Notes: generated by a model from the sequence alone, not told the origin. DNA of 64,000 nt from Dorea sp. AM10-31 (GCF_003435815.1 NZ_QTUV01000002.1:434001-498000); one strand, 5' to 3'. Numbered from the stretch's first letter, positions 18,559 through 29,251 are shown. Numbers and translations are program-made.

Positions 18559-20250
18559 CTAATTATGACATACAACCGGCACATCTTTGTATACCAGTTC
18601 ATACATCTTCGGTGCAACTGATGGCGGTAAATTGACACAACCATGGGAACCGTGTGATTTATAACGGCTTCCTCCGAAAGTCGGCTGCCATGAAGCATCA
18701 TGAAATCCAATTCCTCCATTGAAAGGCATCCAATATTTAACCGGCGTCTCATAGGAATAAGTACCATCCGGTCTTCTCTCACCACGAAGTGTTGCATTCT
18801 TTGTTTTATATGTCAGAGAATACACGCCCGGAGGTGTTGCATTGCCTTTGTTCGGATTACCGGTTACAACATCTGTGCTGAGCACAACTTTACCCTTCTT
18901 AATAAAGTATGCTCTCTGATTCGTTAAGTCTACCTCTGCATAAGTATCTCCCATATCCATCGTATCATGGGATGCTGCTTTACTTAAATATTTCGGTTCA
19001 CGGGTGACTGTCTCACCTTTTTTGATATTCTTTGTCAGCTCTTTGTATTCGCTGTCCTGCGCTATGCACCAGCCATAATCTCCGCCATCCACTTTGACTG
19101 TGTTTCCGGTTGCGGTTTTGAAAGTGCGTGTCTTTCCTCTGGTATTATATTTGGACGCAAGACTCTGAATATACTTCTTCACCGCATCTTTGTCAAACTT
19201 CACTTTCATCTTCTTGTTTACTTTCACCCATTGTGAAATAACAGAAGAATCTACGACTTCTGTCTTCGGACTGAAATCATATGTAACCTTTGCTCCGAGA
19301 TAACTGTTCATCTTCTCAGCCGCATCTTTGACTTCCTGTGAGTCTTTTGTATAATCCGGCTTAATATAGCATCCCTCTTTTGTAAGATCCAGTTCTGACT
19401 GGAATCCGTCTAATGCTTCCTTAATTGCTTCATTGAACGCATCTTCATCAATCTCTGTGCCGATAACTTCCGGTTCAATCTCAAATCGGGTATCCATGAA
19501 TTTCGGATATGCATTTTTTGATTTAGTCTGGTTCTTCTTATCCATACAATTCAGACCACTGACCTCATCTGCCAGTGCTTCTTTGTCGTATTTTACACCA
19601 ACTGAAGCCTCAATCTGCGGATGATTCCAAAGTGATATGATCCACAGGAAATTGTTCTGCTGTTTTATACATTTCGCAAGTTCATCAGACTGCACATACT
19701 CCAGGGAAATGTCAGATCCGTCAATCTCTTCTGTACTTCCGTCAGATTCTTTCAATGTAAGTACATAATCTCCGACATCTTTCTTTAACTTGCTCTCCAC
19801 CTGGCTTACACTCTTAAGCGCAACATCGTTGCCATTGATCTTCGTATAGAACATAAAATGGCTTCCAAAATAAAGTGCAATTCCAATATAAACTACAGCG
19901 AGGATCCCCACGATAGTTCCGATCACTTTTCCTGCTTTTTTCTTACGTCTGCGTTTCTTGTATGCTTTTGATGCCTCTTTTACTGCGTCCGACTCTACCT
20001 CGCCTTCTTCACCCTCAAAGTCCTCAAAGTCCTCATAATCCGGTTTTTCATCATAACCTGCCGCATGAGTTTTCTTTGCTTTTCTGTGGCTGATTTCTTC
20101 ATAATCATCTTCATCAAATTCTTCGAATCCATCTTCATCGAAATCATCTTCATCTATTGAATCACGGATCTCAGACTTATGAAGATCACCATATAATTCC
20201 CGCATTGTTTCTTCGATAATCTCATCGGCTCTTTTGTCATTCTTACTCAT
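18559..20250 (-). CDS. Membrane-anchored L,D-transpeptidase (YkuD domain)
   Basis: A 563-residue peptidoglycan cross-linking enzyme. The first 95 residues are very acidic and cytosolic (DEDDFDEDGFEEFDEDDYEE), then a basic KKRRRKKK stretch and one membrane segment (about residues 108-128). A long extracellular part resembles the peptidoglycan-binding domain that precedes YkuD in Gram-positives (residues about 150-420). The C-terminal YkuD domain has GIGFHDASW and the catalytic SHGSHGCVNLPP, with Cys near residue 542. The YkuD call is firm; the substrate (3-3 cross-links or wall-protein linkage) is inferred. Confidence 0.92.
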   Translation of the reverse strand: MSKNDKRADEIIEETMRELYGDLHKSEIRDSIDEDDFDEDGFEEFDEDDYEEISHRKAKKTHAAGYDEKPDYEDFEDFEGEEGEVESDAVKEASKAYKKRRRKKKAGKVIGTIVGILAVVYIGIALYFGSHFMFYTKINGNDVALKSVSQVESKLKKDVGDYVLTLKESDGSTEEIDGSDISLEYVQSDELAKCIKQQNNFLWIISLWNHPQIEASVGVKYDKEALADEVSGLNCMDKKNQTKSKNAYPKFMDTRFEIEPEVIGTEIDEDAFNEAIKEALDGFQSELDLTKEGCYIKPDYTKDSQEVKDAAEKMNSYLGAKVTYDFSPKTEVVDSSVISQWVKVNKKMKVKFDKDAVKKYIQSLASKYNTRGKTRTFKTATGNTVKVDGGDYGWCIAQDSEYKELTKNIKKGETVTREPKYLSKAASHDTMDMGDTYAEVDLTNQRAYFIKKGKVVLSTDVVTGNPNKGNATPPGVYSLTYKTKNATLRGERRPDGTYSYETPVKYWMPFNGGIGFHDASWQPTFGGSRYKSHGSHGCVNLPPSVAPKMYELVYKDVPVVCHN

Positions 20251-20367
20251 AAGCGCTTACTCCTTTTTTATTCACATGTCCCATTATAATATGCATATCC
20301 ATAAAAGTACAGACTAAATTTTAAGGAAAATATGAAGAATTTTTGAATATCCGCCCTTATTCATCCG

Positions 20368-20396
20368 TTGCGCTTTTCTCCTGCTTCCTATATAAT
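20368..20396 (+). promoter_or_regulatory. Promoter for aroC
   Basis: TTGCGC, 17 bp, TATAAT, 68 bp before the aroC start. On the opposite strand a TATAAT near 20285 may serve the L,D-transpeptidase gene, with no clear -35. Confidence 0.6.
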
Positions 20397-20464
20397 AAGT
20401 TGTAACGTTTTACATACCGAACAATTTCAAAGACTACATATTATAGAAGAAATGGAGAACAACT

Positions 20465-21577
20465 ATGGCAGGTTCAACTTTAGGAAATTTATTTACAATC
20501 ACAACCTGGGGCGAGTCACACGGTGCCGCAATCGGGGTTGTTATAGACGGATGTCCTGCGGGACTTTCTTTAGATGAAGAAGATATTCAAATCTATCTCG
20601 ACCGCAGAAAACCGGGACAGAGCCGCTTTACAACTGCAAGAAAAGAGTCCGATAAAGCACGTATTTTATCTGGCGTTTTTGAAGGTCATACAACCGGAAC
20701 GCCAATTTCCATCATGGTCGAGAATACAGACCAGCGTTCCAGAGATTATGGCAAGATCAAAGACTGCTATCGTCCGGGACATGCAGATTACACTTTTGAT
20801 GCCAAGTACGGTTTTCGCGACTACCGTGGCGGCGGACGTTCTTCCGGTCGCGAAACGATCGGACGTGTTGCAGCCGGAGCAATCGCCGCAAAGATATTAA
20901 GACAACTCGGTATCACCATTACAGCTTATACCCGTTCCATCGGAGATATTGTCATTCCGGAAAATGAATATCATTACGATCAGATTACAGAAAATGCACT
21001 CTATATGCCAAATAACGATTACGCAGCCAGGGCTTCTGACTACCTTGCTGAATGTATCAGAAAGCAGGACTCCTCAGGCGGCATGATCGAATGTGCGATC
21101 ACCGGTGTACCTGCCGGTATCGGAGAGCCCGTATTTCATAAACTGGACGCTGCACTTTGCAGTGCGGTTATGTCCATCGGTGCAGTCAAAGGTGTGGAGA
21201 TTGGCGACGGTTTCCAGGCTGCTGCCGCACTTGGAAGTAACAACAACGATTCTTTCCGTCTTGACGCTGGTAAGCTTACCAAAGCAACAAATCACTCTGG
21301 CGGTACACTCGGAGGTATGAGCGACGGCAGTCCGATCATACTGCGGGCGGCAGTCAAGCCAACGCCATCTATCTCCCAGCCACAGGATACCGTCATGAGA
21401 ACAGACTGTCAGGAGCTTACAGATACTACAATTGAGATTACCGGGCGCCACGATCCTGTCATTGTTCCCCGCGCTGTCGTTGTCGTAGAAGCAATGACAG
21501 CTGTCACAGTACTGGATCTGCTCATGCACAACATGAGTTCCCGACTGGACAGCCTCATCAAATTCTATCGTTCTTAA
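20465..21577 (+). CDS. aroC: Chorismate synthase
   Basis: FMN-dependent last step of the shikimate pathway (EPSP to chorismate). It is 370 residues. Signatures are complete: GNLFTITTWGESHG at the N-terminus, RPGHADYTFDAKYGFRDYRGGGRSSGRETIGRVAAG split across residues 95-135, and HDPVIVPRAV near the C-terminus. GGAGAAC lies 5 nt before the ATG. It stands alone on the plus strand, facing the udk-like gene across 38 bp with no obvious terminator. Confidence 0.96.
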   Translation: MAGSTLGNLFTITTWGESHGAAIGVVIDGCPAGLSLDEEDIQIYLDRRKPGQSRFTTARKESDKARILSGVFEGHTTGTPISIMVENTDQRSRDYGKIKDCYRPGHADYTFDAKYGFRDYRGGGRSSGRETIGRVAAGAIAAKILRQLGITITAYTRSIGDIVIPENEYHYDQITENALYMPNNDYAARASDYLAECIRKQDSSGGMIECAITGVPAGIGEPVFHKLDAALCSAVMSIGAVKGVEIGDGFQAAAALGSNNNDSFRLDAGKLTKATNHSGGTLGGMSDGSPIILRAAVKPTPSISQPQDTVMRTDCQELTDTTIEITGRHDPVIVPRAVVVVEAMTAVTVLDLLMHNMSSRLDSLIKFYRS

Positions 21578-21615
21578 ATTATCACAGCAATTATCTCAAA
21601 TCATATGGTCAAGAA

Positions 21616-23271
21616 TTAAATTTGAAAACATCCACCTCCAATGAATTCCCGCAGTAGGGAGTTCGTTGGAACGTTTTCACTTCCGATTCCCACAAAATAA
21701 TCCAGGAATTTTAACAATCGTTTTGCTTCTACATATTCCGGTGCTTTTCTGTCCACTCCGAACAGAAGTGCTTCCACATATGGTTTCAATACAGCAAGTT
21801 CATAAATCAACGCCGAATTGAACATCACATCCGCTTCTTCCTGATATGGGAAAATATTCTTCTCTTCCCCTTTTCTTACAGATGGCCACATATTGATTGT
21901 CCGCGCAACCGAAGCGCCTCTTGTTCTTGCATCCCGGACAATTCTCCGGAGCAGACGTCCGTCTGTTGTCGGAATCCGGTTATGCTCATCAATATTCAGC
22001 TGTGTCAGTGCACTGATATAGATCTTGAATTTATTTTCATCCGGAAGACTCTGCGTCAGTTTCGGATTCAGGCAGTGGATTCCTTCGATGACGAGAACAT
22101 CATTTTTTCCCAGCTTCTTCACGTCCGGTCCGTATTCCTTATGTCCGGTCACAAAATTAAACCTTGGAAGAACAACTTCCTTTCCTGCAAGCAGATCTCC
22201 CAGTTGTCTGTTAAATAACTCCACATCTACTGCTTCCAGACATTCAAAATCAAAATCTCCATTCTCGTCCACCGGATTCTCTTCCCGTTCTACAAAATAA
22301 TTATCTACCGCGATCGGATGCGGCACCAGACCACAGGCACGAAGCTGTACTGACAGTCGATGGGAAAATGTTGTCTTTCCGGATGATGACGGACCGGCGA
22401 TCAGGATAAATTTTAATTCCGGTCTGGCAGCGATCGTTGCAGCTATTTCCGCAATTTTTTTCTCCTGTAATGCTTCCTGGACGAGTACTGTCTCCCGCAC
22501 ATCACCTTTGGTAATCCTGTCATTCAGTGCACCAACAGTCTCAATCCCCTGCATATCACCCCAACTTGTGGATTCTTTTAATACATGGAATAATTTGTTC
22601 TGCGGCTCAAATGGCGGAACAATTTCTGGTTCCTTCTGTTCCGGCATCTGGAGCACAAATCCGTCATCATAAAGATACAATTTAAAGTATTTTAAATACC
22701 CGGTGCTCGGAACCATATATCCATAATAATAGTCTTCAAATTCATTAATGCTGTAGATATTTACTTTGGAAACCCTGCGGTACGCAAACAACTTCTCCTT
22801 ATCATGCATACCGTATCTGGCAAATGTCGCAATCGCATCATCGGTATTTACAGATTTCTTATTGATTGGAAGATCTGCCTCTACCATCTGATGCATCCGT
22901 GCTTCTACCTGATCCAGGAACTGCTGATCCAGTACAACATTGCCTTCAATTGTACAATAATATCCCTTACTGACGGAATAGTGGATCCGGACTTTATCAA
23001 CATTCTCGTGTTCTGCCACATCATAAATTGCTTTGACAAGCAAAAGGCTCATGCTTCTTTTGTATGTTTTGTGCCCACTGTCACATGCTGTTGTCTCAAA
23101 GTTAAGTGTACAGTCTCTGTTTACTTTCTTGTGAAGTTCCTGTAATTTACCATCAACCGTGACAAGTACGATATCATGGGAATATTCTTTCTGATATTCT
23201 TTTGCGATCTCCAGATAGGTTGTTCCGGCTTCATACTGTCTGATCTCGTCATGGATTTTTACCTGATACAT
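21616..23271 (-). CDS. TGS-domain / uridine kinase-like fusion protein
   Basis: A 551-residue protein with a threonyl-tRNA-synthetase-like N-terminus (TGS domain about residues 1-65, then an SAD-like region) and a C-terminal phosphoribulokinase/uridine kinase domain. The P-loop is IAGPSSSGKTTFSHRL near residue 290; DNYFVER and VLVIEGIHCLNP follow. The architecture is common in clostridia and annotated as nucleoside kinase, but substrate specificity is not shown here. AAAGGATGATGTGAA precedes the ATG. It lies 57 bp after the Nif3 gene on the same strand and may be the last gene of the dgt-dnaG-rpoD unit. Confidence 0.85.
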   Translation of the reverse strand: MYQVKIHDEIRQYEAGTTYLEIAKEYQKEYSHDIVLVTVDGKLQELHKKVNRDCTLNFETTACDSGHKTYKRSMSLLLVKAIYDVAEHENVDKVRIHYSVSKGYYCTIEGNVVLDQQFLDQVEARMHQMVEADLPINKKSVNTDDAIATFARYGMHDKEKLFAYRRVSKVNIYSINEFEDYYYGYMVPSTGYLKYFKLYLYDDGFVLQMPEQKEPEIVPPFEPQNKLFHVLKESTSWGDMQGIETVGALNDRITKGDVRETVLVQEALQEKKIAEIAATIAARPELKFILIAGPSSSGKTTFSHRLSVQLRACGLVPHPIAVDNYFVEREENPVDENGDFDFECLEAVDVELFNRQLGDLLAGKEVVLPRFNFVTGHKEYGPDVKKLGKNDVLVIEGIHCLNPKLTQSLPDENKFKIYISALTQLNIDEHNRIPTTDGRLLRRIVRDARTRGASVARTINMWPSVRKGEEKNIFPYQEEADVMFNSALIYELAVLKPYVEALLFGVDRKAPEYVEAKRLLKFLDYFVGIGSENVPTNSLLREFIGGGCFQI

Positions 23272-23328
23272 TTCACATCATCCTTTCTTTGCATCTGTCC
23301 GAAAATGTCTGTGCAATATCTGCCATTC

Positions 23329-24129
23329 CTATACCACCGTAAACGGATGATGGATGGCAGCACTTATAACCGCTGTCTGCGGAAACGCTTCCTGCAGATA
23401 ATTCTTCATATCTTCTATAAAAATGTGTTCCACACCATAATGTCCTGCATCAATGATTGCAAGTTCCTGTGCAACTGCATCAATCCCCTCGTGATGACCG
23501 ATATCTCCGGTAATCAACACATCCGCTTTTTTTGCCAGCGACTGTGTGATCACGCTTTTTCCGGAACCCGGACAGAGAGCGATCCGCGATACCTGTTGAG
23601 CAAGATCACCAAATACTTTCACTTGCGGAACCCCATATGCTTTCTTTACTTTATCACAGCATTCTTTTAAAGTTACCGGTTTCTGCCAGCTGCCAATCTC
23701 ACCAATGCCTTCCGGATACTCCTCACCTGTTTCCGGCTGTATGCGCATTCCGGTAACATCCAGTACTTCTGTATCATTGAGCCCCAGAAGATTGCCTGCA
23801 AGCTCAGCCATCCTGCATACATCGTAATTTGTATGCATTGCATAATAAGAAATATCATTACCGAGCAGCTGTAACAGACGTCTGCCGATAAAATCCCGGT
23901 TGTTGATCTGTTTCATACCGCCAAAAATCAACGGATGATGTGTTACAAGCATATCTGCTTTCTGACAGATCACATCCTCCACCACTTCATCTGTCGCATC
24001 CAGCGCAACGTAGATTTTACGGACTTCTTTATCGTCTCTTCCGGCAAGAAGTCCGACATTATCCCAGGAGAGCGCCGCATCCTTTGGATATACATTTTCT
24101 ATTTTTTCCATGATCTCTTTACAGAGCAT
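23329..24129 (-). CDS. Nif3-like dinuclear metal-centre protein
   Basis: Member of the Nif3/YbgI/YqfO family (GTP cyclohydrolase I type 2-like), a ring-forming metal protein whose activity is not settled. The ATG at 24129 gives 266 residues with AGAGGTGA 7 nt upstream; an upstream ATG at 24174 has no ribosome site. Metal ligands are suggested by DMLVTHHPLIFGG near residue 60 and by VLITGDIGHHEG and DAGHYGVE near 200-225. It lies directly after trmK, as in many Firmicutes. Confidence 0.9.
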   Translation of the reverse strand: MLCKEIMEKIENVYPKDAALSWDNVGLLAGRDDKEVRKIYVALDATDEVVEDVICQKADMLVTHHPLIFGGMKQINNRDFIGRRLLQLLGNDISYYAMHTNYDVCRMAELAGNLLGLNDTEVLDVTGMRIQPETGEEYPEGIGEIGSWQKPVTLKECCDKVKKAYGVPQVKVFGDLAQQVSRIALCPGSGKSVITQSLAKKADVLITGDIGHHEGIDAVAQELAIIDAGHYGVEHIFIEDMKNYLQEAFPQTAVISAAIHHPFTVV

Positions 24130-24231
24130 ACTATTCACCTCTGTTTCCTGTATTCCCGTTTCCGGGTTGCTCATTTATTTTCTATTATAATATGCTGTTA
24201 ATCAGATATCTCCGGCTATAATACTTGCAGA

Positions 24232-24945
24232 TTATTCTGCATTATGCACATCCGTGATTCGTTCCAGTGCTTCTTTTGTTCTTAGCATCTCTTCTGCAAG
24301 CTCTGCTTTCCTCACCCGAATACTTGTACTGTCTGCCTGTTTATTTAACTGCTTCAAAATCTTCTCCTGGATCGCACATTCCCGCAACAGAAAATCCCTT
24401 AGCACCGGATGCTTTTTTTCAAGTAATTTCTTTCCATAATAGAATTCATACTCTTCATAGGTTTCCGACTCTCCATGCTCCACTTTGAGAATCGGATAGT
24501 ATTTGCCATCTTCTTCCACCATATCCTCATCGACGATCAAAAAATGTTCCTGCGTAAGATACCGTCGTACTTTGTCAATCTCTGACTGTGGCTGTAAAAT
24601 ACAGGTTTTCATCTGATTGATCACATCTTTACCCTCTTCCAGAATATGGATCACAAGTCCACCACCCATTCCAGCGGTGATAAGCGTATCTGCTTCTCCC
24701 GGAACAAGTGCCTGTGTACCATCCGACAATCTTGTCTCAATCCGATCCGACAGTCCCTGTTCTTCAATATGTATTCTCGCCCGCTCAAGCGGTCCTTTAT
24801 TAATATCCATAGCGATTACCCGTGATGCGATCTTCTCCTGTATCAGATAAATCGGGATATAGCCATGGTCAGTTCCAACATCTGCAACAGAGGCGCCCTC
24901 TGTCACAAGAGCTGCAACTGCGTACAGTCTTTTTGATAGTTCCAT
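24232..24945 (-). CDS. trmK: tRNA (adenine-22-N1)-methyltransferase TrmK
   Basis: Class I SAM-dependent methyltransferase that makes m1A22 in tRNA. It is 237 residues. The SAM motif is GASVADVGTDHGYIPIYL near residue 17, followed by VIAMDINKGPLERAR, and motif IV DTLITAGMGGGLV near 85; the C-terminal third is a coiled helix rich in K/E. It lies 13 bp after rpoD and before the Nif3 gene, the standard arrangement, which supports TrmK over a generic methyltransferase. Confidence 0.92.
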   Translation of the reverse strand: MELSKRLYAVAALVTEGASVADVGTDHGYIPIYLIQEKIASRVIAMDINKGPLERARIHIEEQGLSDRIETRLSDGTQALVPGEADTLITAGMGGGLVIHILEEGKDVINQMKTCILQPQSEIDKVRRYLTQEHFLIVDEDMVEEDGKYYPILKVEHGESETYEEYEFYYGKKLLEKKHPVLRDFLLRECAIQEKILKQLNKQADSTSIRVRKAELAEEMLRTKEALERITDVHNAE

Positions 24946-24958
24946 AGGCGCCTCTTTC

Positions 24959-26071
24959 TTAGTCTAAATAATCTCTTAATTTTCTGCTGCGGCTCGGATG
25001 ACGAAGCTTCCGAAGTGCTTTTGCTTCAATCTGTCTGATACGCTCACGCGTAACGTCAAATTCCTTACCAACTTCTTCCAGTGTACGTGCACGTCCGTCA
25101 TTCATACCAAAACGCAGTCGCAATACTTTCTGTTCTCTCTCTGTCAGCGTGTCCAGTACTTCGTCAAGCTGTTCTTTCAGAAGAGTCTGTGCTGCTGCCT
25201 CTGCCGGCACCGGTACATTATCATCCTGAATAAAGTCACCAAGATGACTGTCCTCCTCTTCACCGATCGGAGTTTCCAGTGACACCGGTTCCTGGGAAAT
25301 CTTAAGGATCTCACGCACTCTGTCTACCGGCATGTCCAGCTCAGCAGCGATCTCTTCCGGCGTAGGTTCACGTCCTAAATCCTGCAATAACTGTCTGGAA
25401 ACACGGATCAATTTGTTGATCGTCTCTACCATATGCACTGGAATACGGATCGTTCTTGCCTGATCGGCAATTGCTCTTGTAATCGCCTGACGGATCCACC
25501 ATGTTGCATACGTACTAAACTTAAATCCTTTATGATAATCGAATTTCTCTACTGCTTTGATCAGACCTAAGTTACCTTCCTGAATAAGGTCAAGAAACAA
25601 CATGCCTCGTCCAACATATCTCTTTGCAATGCTGACAACAAGTCTAAGGTTCGCTTCTGCCAGTCTCTTCTTGGCGCTCTCATCGCCTTCTGCCATACGT
25701 TTTGCAAGATCTACTTCTTCTTCCGCTGTCAGAAGTGGAACTTTACCGATCTCTTTCAGATACATTCTGACCGGATCTTCAATGCTGACTCCATCCGGAA
25801 CAGACAGGTCAATCTTCTCAACATCTACTTCATCCTCGTCTGAGATTACAATATCCGAATCATCAATATCGTCATCATCGGAGCTGATACGAAGCACATC
25901 GATATTCTGTCCTTCCAGATATTCAAATACTTTCTCCATCTGTTCAGAATCCAGATCGATATCATGGAAGAAGTCATTGATTTCCTGAATCTCAAGAATC
26001 CCTTTTTTCTTCTTTCCAAGCTTCACCAGTTCTTTTAATCTCTCTTCAAATTTTGCCATGTGTTCGTCCAT
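24959..26071 (-). CDS. rpoD: Primary RNA polymerase sigma factor (sigma-70/SigA)
   Basis: Housekeeping sigma factor, 370 residues from the ATG at 26071, chosen because GAGG lies 11 nt upstream; the frame opens six codons earlier. A short region 1.1 is followed by a very acidic segment ([19 protein letters not shown]). Region 1.2/2 follows ([40 protein letters not shown]), then region 3. The region 4 helix-turn-helix is [20 protein letters not shown]. It lies between dnaG and trmK in the macromolecular-synthesis operon. Confidence 0.97.
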   Translation of the reverse strand: MDEHMAKFEERLKELVKLGKKKKGILEIQEINDFFHDIDLDSEQMEKVFEYLEGQNIDVLRISSDDDDIDDSDIVISDEDEVDVEKIDLSVPDGVSIEDPVRMYLKEIGKVPLLTAEEEVDLAKRMAEGDESAKKRLAEANLRLVVSIAKRYVGRGMLFLDLIQEGNLGLIKAVEKFDYHKGFKFSTYATWWIRQAITRAIADQARTIRIPVHMVETINKLIRVSRQLLQDLGREPTPEEIAAELDMPVDRVREILKISQEPVSLETPIGEEEDSHLGDFIQDDNVPVPAEAAAQTLLKEQLDEVLDTLTEREQKVLRLRFGMNDGRARTLEEVGKEFDVTRERIRQIEAKALRKLRHPSRSRKLRDYLD

Positions 26072-26109
26072 GTAATGCCATCCTCTCATTGCTTGTTTAT
26101 ATTTTATCC

Positions 26110-27879
26110 CTAATTAATGGAAATATGCAGTTTCTCAAGGTCCTGCAGCTGACGTTTTGCTTCCATCAGACGCTGCAGTCCTGCAATATCTGTCGGCGCA
26201 AGATTCCTTGCTGCCTCTTCAATGCTGTGGTTCTTCACACGGATGATTGTTTCTTTCAATGCTTTCTCCTGCTCCCCAAGAGTTGTCAGTTCCTTGATTT
26301 TCGTATGGAACAGACTCGCAACTTCGCGATGTTCTTCCTCATCCGTAAAATGATTCATGATCTGTGCCGGATTCACCTGCTGTTTCTCATATTGTTCATA
26401 CAATATAGAAGCAACTGTCCGATATATATCGCCGGTAAAATCTTCCGGTGAAATGTATTTACAGATCTGTGAAAATATATTCTCATCTTCGATCAGCCAC
26501 GTCAGAAGCACCTTCTGGGACGTAATATTCCCATCTTCTTTCTTCTCTTTTCGTGTCTGTTTCGGTCTGGAAACCGGCTTTGCCAGTCCCTGCTGTACGG
26601 CAGTCTTCACAACTAATTTGCGAAGCTCTTCATATCCCACGTGATATGCCTGCGCAACAGCTTCTATGTAATTATTGCGCTCAATCTCTTCTTCAAACTC
26701 TCCAAGCCGTCTTGCAACTTCCCGCATAAAATCAGTCTTTCCTTCCGGTGAATGCATATCATAATCCCGCTCCAGAACTTCCAGGCTGAACATGAATCCA
26801 TTCCTTGCTCTGCCAATCCGTTCTTCAAAAGCTTCCGCTCCGAGATTCTTGATAAATTCATCCGGATCTTTGTAAGGTTCCATACGGATAATCTTTGCCG
26901 TAATCCCTACATCCTTAAGAATCGGGATTGCACGCAGTGCTGCTTTCGTCCCTGCCTCATCACTGTCGTAAGTCAGATATACTTCCTTCACGTAACGCTT
27001 GATCAGTGAAGCATGTCCCGGTGTCAATGCAGTTCCTAAAGATGCGACCGCATTGGTAAATCCTGCCTGATGCAACGAAATCACATCCATATACCCTTCG
27101 CACAGAAGAAAATATGGCTTTCTTGTGCTTCTTGCACGGTTCAATCCGTACAAGTTCCTGCTCTTGTCAAAAATCAGTGTCTCCGGAGAGTTCAGATATT
27201 TTGGTTTCGCATCTCCCATCACGCGACCGCCAAATCCAATCACACGGCTGTTCACATCCATGATTGGGAACATCACACGGTTCCAGAACTTGTCATGCGC
27301 ACCATGCCGCTCATCAATACTGATCAAACCAGCCTTCGCAATCATCTCGTCCTTATATCCTCTTTCTTTCAGGTAACGATACAAATCGTCGCTATACTTA
27401 TTGGAATATCCCAGTCCAAAAGCCTTAATCGTATCATCCGACAGTTCCCGCCTCTTTAAATAAGAAAGTCCGGCTTCTCCTTTTGAACTCTTAAGCTGTA
27501 CGTAAAAATACTGTGCTGCGATCTTATTGATCTCAAGCAGAATTGCCTTCAGATCAGCTCTCTCCTTCGCCTGTGCAGAATATTCCGTTTGCGGAAGTTC
27601 TACCCCGGCCTTGTCAGCCAGATATTTCAGTGCTTCCTGAAAAGTATAATTTTCATACTCCATCAAAAATGTAAATACATTCCCACCTGCACCACAGCCA
27701 AAGCAATAATACATCTGCTTCCCGCGGCTTACTGAAAATGATGGAGACTTCTCATTGTGAAAAGGACACAGACCGAAATAAGAGCTGCCCTTTTTTTGTA
27801 ATTTCACATAGCTGGAAATCACATCCACAATGTCATTGCGGGATCTGACTTCCTCTATAATCTCATCAGAATAATACAT
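26110..27879 (-). CDS. dnaG: DNA primase
   Basis: Makes RNA primers at the replication fork. Start at the ATG at 27879 (589 aa, [20 protein letters not shown]); 13 more in-frame codons upstream resemble no primase. The N-terminal zinc finger has [11 protein letters not shown] and CFGCGAGG (Cys-His-Cys-Cys). The TOPRIM domain has [11 protein letters not shown] near residue 265 and [11 protein letters not shown] near 310. A C-terminal helical domain would bind DnaB. It lies 32 bp after dgt and 38 bp before rpoD. Confidence 0.96.
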   Translation of the reverse strand: MYYSDEIIEEVRSRNDIVDVISSYVKLQKKGSSYFGLCPFHNEKSPSFSVSRGKQMYYCFGCGAGGNVFTFLMEYENYTFQEALKYLADKAGVELPQTEYSAQAKERADLKAILLEINKIAAQYFYVQLKSSKGEAGLSYLKRRELSDDTIKAFGLGYSNKYSDDLYRYLKERGYKDEMIAKAGLISIDERHGAHDKFWNRVMFPIMDVNSRVIGFGGRVMGDAKPKYLNSPETLIFDKSRNLYGLNRARSTRKPYFLLCEGYMDVISLHQAGFTNAVASLGTALTPGHASLIKRYVKEVYLTYDSDEAGTKAALRAIPILKDVGITAKIIRMEPYKDPDEFIKNLGAEAFEERIGRARNGFMFSLEVLERDYDMHSPEGKTDFMREVARRLGEFEEEIERNNYIEAVAQAYHVGYEELRKLVVKTAVQQGLAKPVSRPKQTRKEKKEDGNITSQKVLLTWLIEDENIFSQICKYISPEDFTGDIYRTVASILYEQYEKQQVNPAQIMNHFTDEEEHREVASLFHTKIKELTTLGEQEKALKETIIRVKNHSIEEAARNLAPTDIAGLQRLMEAKRQLQDLEKLHISIN

Positions 27880-27951
27880 ATACTCCGCCCTTTTTCTTTG
27901 TCTTAAAAATACCCTCATGCTAAATATTCAACAAAGAACTTTGATTTCCTT

Positions 27952-28959
27952 TTAATATTTCCAAGATTCTGGGATAAAATATTCCTGAAACTTCTTTACG
28001 GCATAGTTATCCGTCATTCCGGCAATATAATCACACACGATCATTTCTTCCGGCTCACCTCGTTCTTCCAGAATGGTCAGAAATTCTTCTGGCATTGCCT
28101 CCAGATGTTCCATATAATACTGATACAGACTGGTGATCATATGAATGGCTTTTCCTTCCTCACCTTTTGCATCCTGATTTGTATAAACACGTTCAAACAA
28201 AAATTCTCTGAGTCCGCTCATCGCATCCTGGATCTCCGGTGACATCACGATCTTATCACGATCCATACTGGATATGATCACATCATGCACCATCGTATTC
28301 AGCCTTTCTCTTGTCGTCATTCCGAGAATATCCGTATAACGCTTCGGAATATCTTCTATCCTCAGGATTCCTCCACGGATCGCATCATCAATATCGTGAT
28401 TGACGTACGCAATTTTATCCGACAATCTCACGATCTGTCCTTCCAGCGTATGCGGATTTCCACTAGTCTTATGATTTTCAATTCCATCAACTACTTCCCA
28501 GGTCAGATTCAGTCCCTGTCCCTGTTTTTCCAGATATTCTACTACACGCACACTCTGTATATTATGACTGAATCCAGATGGACTGACACTGGCAAGCGCA
28601 CGTTCCCCTGCGTGTCCGAACGGTGTATGCCCCAGATCATGTCCCAATGCGATTGCCTCCACCAGATCTTCGTTCAGTCTCAACGCTTTCGCGATTGTTC
28701 TTGCATTCTGCGATACTTCCAATGTATGTGTAAGTCTTGTCCGGTAATGATCCCCCTTCGGATAAAGAAAGACCTGCGTCTTCTGTTTTAACCTGCGGAA
28801 TGCTTTACAATGTAAGATTCGGTCTCTGTCTCTTTGAAATACCGGTCTGAGATCACACTGTGGTTCCGGTCTTTTTCTTCCTCGTGATGCAATACTTTTC
28901 GCTGCATAAGAACTTAAATATTCTAATTCACGCTCTTCGAGCTGCTCTCTGATCGTCAT
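27952..28959 (-). CDS. dgt: Deoxyguanosinetriphosphate triphosphohydrolase-like HD protein
   Basis: HD-domain dNTP triphosphohydrolase (dNTP to deoxynucleoside plus triphosphate), 335 residues, the short non-proteobacterial form. HD motif: RTRLTHTLEVSQNARTIA, then ALGHDLGHTPFGHAGE with the second His-Asp, and SDKIAYVNHDIDDA. CAAGGAGGGT precedes the ATG. It is the first gene of the dgt-dnaG-rpoD-trmK unit, where it could adjust dNTP supply near replication genes; that functional link is inference. Confidence 0.9.
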   Translation of the reverse strand: MTIREQLEERELEYLSSYAAKSIASRGRKRPEPQCDLRPVFQRDRDRILHCKAFRRLKQKTQVFLYPKGDHYRTRLTHTLEVSQNARTIAKALRLNEDLVEAIALGHDLGHTPFGHAGERALASVSPSGFSHNIQSVRVVEYLEKQGQGLNLTWEVVDGIENHKTSGNPHTLEGQIVRLSDKIAYVNHDIDDAIRGGILRIEDIPKRYTDILGMTTRERLNTMVHDVIISSMDRDKIVMSPEIQDAMSGLREFLFERVYTNQDAKGEEGKAIHMITSLYQYYMEHLEAMPEEFLTILEERGEPEEMIVCDYIAGMTDNYAVKKFQEYFIPESWKY

Positions 28960-29024
28960 AACAGTACCCTCCTTGACTCTTCCCGCATATTTACAACAAC
29001 ATATTTCAATGCTATATTACTTTT

Positions 29025-29053
29025 ATTATAAAAAATTAGATTTTGTCCGTCAA
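29025..29053 (-). promoter_or_regulatory. Promoter for dgt-dnaG-rpoD-trmK-nif3
   Basis: On the minus strand: TTGACG, 17 bp, TATAAT, 65 bp before dgt. A close match to the housekeeping consensus. Confidence 0.7.
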
Positions 29054-29111
29054 TGAACAGCAACTCTAAATTAAGGCGGGAATCACAGGAACCATTAAAA
29101 TAATCCTATTC

Positions 29112-29154
29112 AAAAAAAGAGCGGGAACCCTTGAAAAAATCAAGGATTCCCACC
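29112..29154 (-). terminator. Terminator of the tRNA-Leu gene
   Basis: Stem GGGAATCCTTGA / TCAAGGGTTCCC (one mismatch), then on the minus strand GC followed by a seven-T run. Confidence 0.8.
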
Positions 29155-29166
29155 ACAAATAAAAAA

Positions 29167-29251
29167 TGCGGAAGATGGGACTTGAACCCACACAAGCGCA
29201 ATGCTTACAAGATCCTTAGTCTTGCTCGTCTGCCAGTTCCGACACTTCCGC
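29167..29251 (-). tRNA. tRNA-Leu (anticodon AAG)
   Basis: An 85-nt cloverleaf. The acceptor GCGGAAG pairs with CTTCCGC, discriminator A. The anticodon stem CAAGA/TCTTG encloses loop CTAAGGA, giving anticodon AAG. A long class II variable arm is present and the T-loop is GGTTCAAGTCC. CCA is not encoded. It has its own promoter and terminator. Confidence 0.95.
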
